Positions 42,212-47,599 of a stretch of DNA of 47,599 bases are shown piece by piece; the stretch's first letter is position 1; each line of letters starts with the position of its first letter. The stretch comes from JANQIV01 sp050117315. Lineage in GTDB: Bacteria > Bacteroidota > Ignavibacteria > Ignavibacteriales > Melioribacteraceae. Where the stretch lies: positions 1-47,599 of the forward strand of contig JASFMY010000037.1 in the NCBI GenBank assembly GCA_050117315.1, in the 5' to 3' direction. The translations under genes and the position numbers were made by a program. The notes beneath the pieces were generated by a model. That model ran no database searches and was not told the origin of the DNA. It saw only the letters and a program-made list of their open reading frames with translations.

Positions 42212-42670
42212 ATGAAACAAATAATTGTCTTCGCAATCTTATTATTTTTCTATTCATGCGCACCGGCAGTAAAATTTACAAATGAAAAAAAAGCCGAACT
42301 GCCTGCTGAAAACAAAAATCCGGCACCTGAAATCAACCTAAATAAATTTAACGACTTTGCCGTAATAGAAACGGTTACGGGAATTGCATCTTATTACGCA
42401 CATGATTTTCACGGCAAACTGACTTACAACCGGGAAGTCTACGATATGTACGGACTTACCGCCGCACATCCTACTTACCCGATGGATACTATCCTGCGTG
42501 TAACCAACTTATCAAACAACAAAACCGCAGTTGTAAGAATAAACGACAGGATGCCCGAACACCCTTACAGGATTATCGACTTATCTTACGGCACCGCTGT
42601 CCAGATTGGAATGGTTACAGACGGTCTAACCGATGTTAAACTTGAAGTATTACAGTGGGGAGACGAATAA
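42212..42670 (+). CDS. RlpA-like septal ring lipoprotein
   Basis: The 152-residue lipoprotein has a lipobox FFYSC with Cys16 as the modified residue. The double-psi beta-barrel follows: VTGIASYYAHDFHGKLTYNR, YGLTAAHPTYPMDTILRVTN, then VVRINDRMP and RIIDLSYGTAVQIGM, where the Asp of INDR is expected to be catalytic. RlpA proteins cleave or bind naked glycan strands of peptidoglycan at division sites. There is no SPOR domain here. Confidence 0.9.
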   Translation: MKQIIVFAILLFFYSCAPAVKFTNEKKAELPAENKNPAPEINLNKFNDFAVIETVTGIASYYAHDFHGKLTYNREVYDMYGLTAAHPTYPMDTILRVTNLSNNKTAVVRINDRMPEHPYRIIDLSYGTAVQIGMVTDGLTDVKLEVLQWGDE

Positions 42671-42714
42671 CCGCAACACAGATTTGAAACCCGTGTTACG
42701 AATTATAGGCAAAC

Positions 42715-43506
42715 TTATCTAACGTATTTCCACCAATAAAAGTATTTGTCTTCAAGATCGGCAATAGAAGGCATCGGGAAAAATCTCAATTCCTCTCCTT
42801 TTGCAAACCAGAAACCATGTTTCAGATATTTATAAGATACTTCCCTTAAGATATTTCCTAAGCCTATTGTCTTTGTTAATTTTTCCGGGTGTTCCTGCAG
42901 TTCAACAACACAGTCAAAGAATCTGTATGGATTAACACCGGGCAGAGCAATATGATAAATGTCTTTATTACGGTTTGAGGACATAAAATGGTCAATGTCA
43001 AAATCTATTTCCGTGAAAAATATTTTCGGTGCGCCTTTAGACTGGGTTTTAGTAGTTATAAAATCGCCGAATTCTCTTACAGTTTTATTGGTAGCAACCA
43101 GGGTATCCAAGGGCGTAATTTCCTGGTAAACTCTTATTCTTCCCGGTTCGCCCTGGTAAGTAAATTCCTTTGCTTCCAAAGGCAATACTGCCCCGTTTCT
43201 TGTACACAAAAAAAGTTTTTGAATTGCGGTTAAATCAATATGCTCAAGAACGTTATATGATTTAATAAACTTCGTTTTTTTCGGGTCACCGTTTTCGTGG
43301 GGGACTGTTTTTTCCAAGTATTCATCAATTTTGAAATGATCATTTCTAAAGTTTATGTCAACTTCGGCAAAAATTACTTTGCCGGTAATATGTTTTGCAC
43401 TTCCTGTGGTATAATGTTTGCCAAATTTATCCGCATCTAACTGTGAAGCTACCAAAGCGTTTATCGGGAATAGAATCATATAAAGATGCTTTTCGTATTC
43501 GGGCAT
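42715..43506 (-). CDS. Hypothetical 263-aa protein
   Basis: No family is recognised. It has no signal peptide and no TM segment. The chain alternates strand-like and charged stretches (for example PGRIRVYQEITPLDTLVATN and KIFFTEIDFDIDHFMSSNRN) and ends with an aromatic tail (YFYWWKYVR). A repeated-looking FAEVDINF / FTEIDFDI pair hints at two related halves. It is flanked by rlpA-like and DUF6132 genes, both on the other strand. Confidence 0.75.
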   Translation of the reverse strand: MPEYEKHLYMILFPINALVASQLDADKFGKHYTTGSAKHITGKVIFAEVDINFRNDHFKIDEYLEKTVPHENGDPKKTKFIKSYNVLEHIDLTAIQKLFLCTRNGAVLPLEAKEFTYQGEPGRIRVYQEITPLDTLVATNKTVREFGDFITTKTQSKGAPKIFFTEIDFDIDHFMSSNRNKDIYHIALPGVNPYRFFDCVVELQEHPEKLTKTIGLGNILREVSYKYLKHGFWFAKGEELRFFPMPSIADLEDKYFYWWKYVR

Positions 43507-43632
43507 TTTGTCCTCTATTTGTTTGATTTTTCAAATTGTAAAACTATCAAATAGCACTAACAAGAGCAACAATCTAATTTGAATCTTTTAACACTCAACA
43601 ACATCTAACAGTAAAAAATATTTTCACGGTAT

Positions 43633-43836
43633 ATGAATAAGAAAACTTCATTCTTTTTAAAAAGGATTTTACCGATCCTGGGAGGAGCACTTTTCGGTTA
43701 CTTATATTATTTTTATATAGGCTGTAACGGGAGTTGTGCAATTTCGGGAAATCCTTATATTTCAACTTTATACGGAGCAGGAATTGGAATACTTTTATCG
43801 ATGCCTGGTAAAAAACAAGAAAAGAATAGTGATTGA
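43633..43836 (+). CDS. DUF6132-like small membrane protein
   Basis: The 67-residue protein has two TM helices: RILPILGGALFGYLYYFYIG and STLYGAGIGILLSM. Between them is a CNGSCAISGNPYIST block with two Cys. This matches the DUF6132 pattern often found beside sulfur or redox genes. The 3' end overlaps the start of DUF1858 by eight bases. Confidence 0.8.
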   Translation: MNKKTSFFLKRILPILGGALFGYLYYFYIGCNGSCAISGNPYISTLYGAGIGILLSMPGKKQEKNSD

Positions 43837-44044
43837 TAAAATTACCAAGGATATTGAAATAGAAGATTTAGTGCAGGCACTGCCTGAATCGGTTTCTTAT
43901 TTAATGAAAAACGGGATAAGATGCTTAAGATGCGGCGAGCCTATTTGGGGGACTTTAGAAAATGCTGCCCTGGAAAAGGGATTTGGAAAGAAAGATATTG
44001 AGAAATTTGTTGAAGATTTGAATAAATTATTGAAACAAAATTAG
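43829..44044 (+). CDS. DUF1858 domain protein
   Basis: Start chosen at GTG 43829 (MIDKITKDIEIEDLVQALPE), eight bases before the end of the DUF6132 gene. The in-frame upstream ATG at 43736 lies inside that gene and would add residues unlike the family. The 71-residue domain has DLVQALPESVSYLMKNGI, then RCLRCGEPIWGTL with a CxxC pair and a C-terminal helix. DUF1858 is usually a small domain next to redox or hybrid-cluster proteins. It is part of a tight cluster with DUF6132 and TlpA. Confidence 0.82.
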   Translation: MIDKITKDIEIEDLVQALPESVSYLMKNGIRCLRCGEPIWGTLENAALEKGFGKKDIEKFVEDLNKLLKQN

Positions 44045-44084
44045 AAATTTTTTATTGTTATTTTACAATCTACGGAGCTGATAC

Positions 44085-44696
44085 ATGAGTCAAAAGAAAA
44101 ACAAACAAACAAACAAAGTTGAAAACAAAAAACAATCCTCATTTGATTTTAATAAATACAAAAGCTGGATATACACCGGGATATTCCTAATAATTTTTTT
44201 AATATTTTTTATTATTAACAATTCCGGTTCCGAGGCTGAACAGGGTCCTTACCCGCCAAATTATAACAAAACCAATGATACGGTATCAAAGTTAGCCCCT
44301 GATTTCACATTAAAAACAACAGACGGAAATGACCTTACTTTATCGGATTATAAAGGAAAGGTGGTAATTTTAGATATTTGGGCAACATGGTGCCCGCCTT
44401 GCAGAAGGATGATTCCCGATCTTGTAGAACTAAAAGAACAATACGGAGACAAAGGTTTTGAAATCATAGGTATTTCAGTTGACCAGCAGAGCAGAGCGGA
44501 TGTTGTCCCTTTTATGGAAAATTATAAAATAAATTATCCAATAGTCTTTATAGATCAGAAAATGCTAATTTCATACGGCGGATTTTCAAACATTCCTACT
44601 TCTTTAATTCTGAATAAAAATCAAGAAATCGTAAATAAGCACGTTGGAGTGTTACCAAAAGAAACACTTGAAGAAGAAATTAAAAATCTGCTGTAA
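44085..44696 (+). CDS. TlpA-like membrane-anchored thioredoxin-fold protein
   Basis: The 203-residue protein has a Lys-rich N-terminus, one TM helix (about 28-46) and an extracytoplasmic thioredoxin domain. The active site WATWCPPCRRM has C103 and C106, and cis-Pro lies in FSNIPTSLIL. TlpA/ResA proteins reduce disulfides in periplasmic substrates, for example in cytochrome c maturation. The cluster with DUF6132 and DUF1858 suggests a shared redox function. A terminator follows. Confidence 0.92.
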   Translation: MSQKKNKQTNKVENKKQSSFDFNKYKSWIYTGIFLIIFLIFFIINNSGSEAEQGPYPPNYNKTNDTVSKLAPDFTLKTTDGNDLTLSDYKGKVVILDIWATWCPPCRRMIPDLVELKEQYGDKGFEIIGISVDQQSRADVVPFMENYKINYPIVFIDQKMLISYGGFSNIPTSLILNKNQEIVNKHVGVLPKETLEEEIKNLL

Positions 44697-44744
44697 AATT
44701 TTGGTCATAAAAAAGATCAAATGACAGACTCATAAATCTTTCTT

Positions 44745-44777
44745 AAAACCTCTCCAAATTGGAGAGGTTTTATTTTT
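44745..44777. terminator. Bidirectional-type terminator after the TlpA-like gene
   Basis: AAAACCTCTCC (44745-44755) pairs with GGAGAGGTTTT (44761-44771), followed by T-rich ATTTTTT. The A-run on the left and T-run on the right allow action in either direction. Confidence 0.85.
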
Positions 44778-44807
44778 TAATAATATAAAAATTTTTACAT
44801 TTCGTTT

Positions 44808-44848
44808 CGACAGGCTCAATGTAACATTGTCAGTCTGAGTTTATCAGC
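44808..44848. repeat. REP-like repeat (TTTCGACAGGCTCA...)
   Basis: TTTCGACAGGCTCA followed by GTCAGTCTGAG forms a loose inverted unit of a kind very widespread in bacteria. It lies in the space between the TlpA-like gene and DUF971. Confidence 0.5.
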
Positions 44849-44864
44849 CTATGGTGTGGCCTGT

Positions 44865-45221
44865 CTAAGACTTACTACTATTATGATGATCACACGGCAA
44901 AGAATTTTTTATTTCTATAAATTCTCCAAGCCTTAAAAGTACATCCCACGAATAAATACCGTAATCGTACCCGTCTTTCCACTTTATGTTAATTGCGTAA
45001 TTCCCGACCATTTCTATTTTTTCTATCTCGTATTTACCCGGTTTGTCAGGTCCCGGGTCGGGCGGCGGAATATGTTTCCATAAAATAGTTTCCCCCTTAT
45101 TACCCGCATCCGGAGATTCATCACGCAATAATGTTAAAGAATAATCAATGGTTTTTCCGTTGTCCCATTCAATCAATAAACTTTCTTGTTTATTAACCTT
45201 TATTTTTTTTGGTCTCGTCAT
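44865..45221 (-). CDS. DUF971 (gamma-butyrobetaine hydroxylase-like N-terminal) protein
   Basis: The 118-residue protein matches the DUF971 core: LLIEWDNGKTIDYSLTLLRD, EIEKIEMVGNYAINIKWKDG and YDYGIYSWDVLLRLGEF. In many members LR is followed by a Cys-rich stretch (CPCAxC); here it is LRDESPDAGNKG without Cys. A CDHH near the end might bind a metal. The biochemical role of the stand-alone form is unknown. Confidence 0.85.
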   Translation of the reverse strand: MTRPKKIKVNKQESLLIEWDNGKTIDYSLTLLRDESPDAGNKGETILWKHIPPPDPGPDKPGKYEIEKIEMVGNYAINIKWKDGYDYGIYSWDVLLRLGEFIEIKNSLPCDHHNSSKS

Positions 45222-45254
45222 TAAAGTACTTTCAAATAATTTACAAAAATTTAT

Positions 45255-45306
45255 TTGTCACCCTTCGACTCCGCCCTACAAAATAAGGCAAGCTCCAGTG
45301 TGACAA
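45255..45306. repeat. REP-like hairpin TTGTCAC...GTGACAA
   Basis: TTGTCAC (45255-45261) and GTGACAA (45300-45306) are perfect arms around a loop with CCTTCGACTCCGCC. It is an intergenic hairpin upstream of the DUF971 gene. Confidence 0.65.
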
Positions 45307-45347
45307 TTTTATCTTAATACTAAAGTCTTGATACTCAAATCTATCTT

Positions 45348-46220
45348 TTAATTGTTCCCACCCAAAATCAAAGGCAAGCCGTCTTTACCCGAACCGATTA
45401 CAACTACTTTGGAGTTACTTGAGCCGGCTAATTTCTCAGTAGCTTCAATTCCTTTCCATCTCAACAATTGCTCGTTAATACCTTCCGAAACAATTGCCTG
45501 GAAGTCTGCAATCCCTTTTGCTTCAATTCTCTTTCTTTCGGCTTCCTGTTCTTCTTTTTTAAGGATAAATGCCATTCTCTGGCTTTCCTGTTCGGCCTGC
45601 AATTTTTCTTCAATGGATTGCGTTAACCTTGGAGGAAGAATAATTTGCCTGAGAGCTGCGGTCTCAACATTTATACCACGGGGCCCAACCAGAGAATTTA
45701 ATTCGCCCATAATTTCACCGGCTAATTTTTCACGCGAAGCTGTGTAAAGGGCCTTAGCCTCATAACGTGCAGTTACTCCACGTACCACTGATCTGAATTG
45801 AGGTATTAAAATTATGTTTGCGTAATTTGGGCCGACAGTTTTATAAATCTCGTTTGCATTTTCAGGGTCCAACTTAAACAGCAAACTTAATTCAAGCGAA
45901 ACACTCAACCCTTCCTTTGAAGGTACGTTCATAGTTTCTTTCAATTCCTGCGTTTTAATACTAAACTTAATTACATTAGCGGCCGGATTTACAATGTTAA
46001 CACCCGGCTTTAAAGTATTGTCACTAACCATTCCTAAAAAATCAACTACACCAACCGTACCGGCAGGAATTACTGTAAACAAATTTACTATTGCAATTAC
46101 AGAAGCTATTAAAAAAATCAATACTGAAACATTTGCTTCTTTTTTCTTCATTCTTTTTTTGAGATTTACAAATGCAATCAAAGAAACGATTGCAACGATT
46201 GCAAAAACTATAAATATCAT
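45348..46220 (-). CDS. SPFH/prohibitin-domain membrane protein
   Basis: The 290-residue protein has two N-terminal TM helices (about 2-19 and 34-55), then the SPFH/band-7 domain beginning IPAGTVGVVDFLGMVSDN. Markers are LEELSLLFKLDP, YRSVVRGVTARYEAKALYT and a long charged helix (ILPPRLTQSIEEKLQAEQES). Such proteins form membrane scaffolds and regulate proteases such as FtsH. It is separated from lpd by a terminator, so likely transcribed on its own. Confidence 0.92.
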   Translation of the reverse strand: MIFIVFAIVAIVSLIAFVNLKKRMKKKEANVSVLIFLIASVIAIVNLFTVIPAGTVGVVDFLGMVSDNTLKPGVNIVNPAANVIKFSIKTQELKETMNVPSKEGLSVSLELSLLFKLDPENANEIYKTVGPNYANIILIPQFRSVVRGVTARYEAKALYTASREKLAGEIMGELNSLVGPRGINVETAALRQIILPPRLTQSIEEKLQAEQESQRMAFILKKEEQEAERKRIEAKGIADFQAIVSEGINEQLLRWKGIEATEKLAGSSNSKVVVIGSGKDGLPLILGGNN

Positions 46221-46271
46221 AATTATCCTCCTTGGTTTTTATTATCACGGATTTATTAGTTCTAAAATAAA

Positions 46272-46300
46272 CAAAAAAAAACCCGGCATGAAACCGGGCT
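46272..46300 (-). terminator. Rho-independent terminator after lpd
   Basis: On the minus strand GCCCGG pairs with CCGGGT around TTTCATG, followed by nine T. It ends the dihydrolipoyl dehydrogenase transcript, eight bases after its stop. Confidence 0.88.
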
Positions 46301-46307
46301 GAAATTT

Positions 46308-47599
46308 TTATTTTTTCTTTCTCTTGGGCCGGTATAGATGAACACTATGACCCAGGTAAACATCCGCAGCTTCCATTACTGTTTCGGAAAGTGTAGGGTG
46401 CGGATGAATGCTTAATCCGATATCACTTGCTAAAGATGCCATCTCAACTGCAAGCACTCCTTCGGAAATCATCTCGCCTGCATTAACACCGACAATTCCA
46501 ACGCCAAGTATTCTTTCTGTCTCAGGATCAATAATCAATTTTGTTAAACCGTCGTTTCTACCGACTGTTGTTGCCCTGCCGCTTGCTGCCCAGGGAAATC
46601 TCGCGACTTCTACTTTTATTCCTTTTTCCTTTGCCTGGTTTTCGGTCAACCCCGCCCAAGCTAATTCGGGATCCGTGAAAACAACTGCAGGAATTGCATT
46701 CGGTTCGAAGACTGTTTTTTTGTCCATTATTGCATCAACAGCAACTTTTGCTTCGGCGGAAGCTTTATGTGCAAGCATCGGGTTACCGGCTACATCACCA
46801 ATTGCGAAAAGGTTTGATACAGTTGTTCTTTGCTGTCCGTCAATTTCTATAAATCCTCTTTCATTAACTTTTACACCGGTGTTCTCTAAACCAAACCCCG
46901 TTGTAACGGGTTTTCTTCCAACCGAGATAAGTACTTTATCAAATTCTTGTTCCGGATTTTCAATTCCTTCGCCTTCAAATTTTACTTTGATCTTTTTGCC
47001 GGTATCTTTCAGTTCAACAACTTTAGTATTTAAATAAACATTTTCAAATTTAGGCGTTATACTTTTTGAAAGAATATTCACCATATCTTTATCTGCCCCG
47101 GGCAATAAATTGGGCATCATTTCAACAACCGTTACTTTACTTCCTATTGCAGCGTAAACAGAACCAAGCTCAAGCCCAATATATCCGCCCCCAATAACAA
47201 GCATACGTTTTGGGATGTCTTCCAATTCCAATGCCGCAGTTGAATCCATCACTCTCGGCGAATCGATTGACAAGCCGGGAATTTTTGTAGGAACCGAGCC
47301 GGTTGCAATAATTGCGTTTTCAAATTCGAGCTCTTCTTCGGAGCCGTCTGTTTTTTTTACGTGAAGCTTCTGCGCACTAACAAACGACGCTCTTCCCTGT
47401 ACTTGATTTATCTTTCTAGCTTTAGCTAATTGTCCGGTACCGCCAGTCATTTTAGCAACAACATCATTTTTAAACGCTCTTAGTTTATCCAGATCAATTT
47501 TAGGTTTGCCGAAATCTACTCCCATTTCCTTTGCTTCGTTTGCTTCATTAATCAATTTTGCAATATGAAGCAATGCTTTTGAAGGGATACATCCTCTGT
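46308..47599 (-). CDS. lpd: Dihydrolipoyl dehydrogenase, N-terminus beyond the window
   Basis: The window holds about 430 residues without the start, which lies to the right. The frame stays open to the edge, where RGCIPSKALLHI shows the second active-site Cys of the redox disulfide. Further features: NAD-binding VIGGGYIGLELGSVYAAIGS, the FAD motif NLFAIGDVAG, TDPELAWAGLTE, and the C-terminal HPHPTLSETVMEAADVYLGH with the catalytic His-Glu pair. It is E3 of the pyruvate or 2-oxoglutarate dehydrogenase complex, or of glycine cleavage. Confidence 0.93.
   Translation of the reverse strand, partial: RGCIPSKALLHIAKLINEANEAKEMGVDFGKPKIDLDKLRAFKNDVVAKMTGGTGQLAKARKINQVQGRASFVSAQKLHVKKTDGSEEELEFENAIIATGSVPTKIPGLSIDSPRVMDSTAALELEDIPKRMLVIGGGYIGLELGSVYAAIGSKVTVVEMMPNLLPGADKDMVNILSKSITPKFENVYLNTKVVELKDTGKKIKVKFEGEGIENPEQEFDKVLISVGRKPVTTGFGLENTGVKVNERGFIEIDGQQRTTVSNLFAIGDVAGNPMLAHKASAEAKVAVDAIMDKKTVFEPNAIPAVVFTDPELAWAGLTENQAKEKGIKVEVARFPWAASGRATTVGRNDGLTKLIIDPETERILGVGIVGVNAGEMISEGVLAVEMASLASDIGLSIHPHPTLSETVMEAADVYLGHSVHLYRPKRKKK

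Noticed and set aside
43736..43828. N-terminal extension of the DUF1858 gene from ATG 43736
   Set aside because: It lies out of frame inside the DUF6132 gene and its residues do not resemble the family; GTG at 43829 fits better.
1..47599. tRNA, rRNA or riboswitch genes
   Set aside because: Scanning intergenic regions by eye found no cloverleaf with T-loop consensus and no known riboswitch core; a covariance search would be needed to exclude them.

Overview
The window is A+T-rich bacterial DNA that most resembles the Ignavibacteria/Chlorobi/Bacteroidetes (FCB) group. This is inferred from a Bacteroidetes-style hybrid two-component system, a bacterial geranylgeranylglyceryl-phosphate-synthase-like protein, a membrane-anchored MutS-like ATPase, a class II photolyase, DUF6132/DUF1858/TlpA neighbours and short REP-like palindromes of a kind common in that group. 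No rRNA, tRNA, CRISPR array or complete insertion sequence was seen.

Region 1 (1-6.4 kb) is repeat-rich. The left edge is the 5' end of a group IIC intron on the minus strand (1-167). It is followed by a REP-like palindrome and a seven-unit 22-bp tandem repeat. A very large hybrid sensor kinase/response regulator and a small partner gene then sit between nested inverted repeats.

Region 2 (6.4-15.1 kb) is an accessory island transcribed almost entirely on the minus strand. Intact or nearly intact genes encode a DUF4332 protein, two short-chain dehydrogenases, an AraC regulator, a GNAT acetyltransferase, a secreted CE6/SASA-type esterase and a MntA nucleotidyltransferase. Between them are at least six decayed gene pieces: SDR, phosphodiesterase/pyrophosphatase, PD40 propeller, frameshifted HepT, a 73-codon cassette-like gene and an NTF2-like C-terminus. 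Several intervals carry attC-like imperfect inverted repeats, so this may be a decaying integron-type cassette array without a visible integrase.

Region 3 (15.1-47.6 kb) is mostly ordinary core chromosome. In order it holds a MutS-like ATPase, a TM/coiled-coil protein, an ArsC-family protein, Tex, a GGGP-synthase-like protein, a GmhA-like sugar isomerase, a tripartite HipB-HipS-HipT toxin-antitoxin operon, aconitase, an unknown duplicated membrane protein, DUF192, two S9-type hydrolases, an EVE protein, an atypical NarL-type regulator divergent from a class II photolyase, TrkA-TrkH potassium uptake, RmlA, a MATE exporter, an RlpA-like lipoprotein, DUF6132-DUF1858-TlpA, DUF971, an SPFH protein and the start-truncated dihydrolipoyl dehydrogenase. 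MITE-like and palindromic repeats recur here, one of them in frame inside tex.

The most interesting items are the HipBST operon with a variant Gly-rich loop (S-I-Q) and no Trp in HipS, the cassette-like gene graveyard with attC-like sites, the group IIC intron end with an A-rich insertion, the palindromic peptide insertion in Tex, and the hybrid regulator boxed in by inverted repeats.
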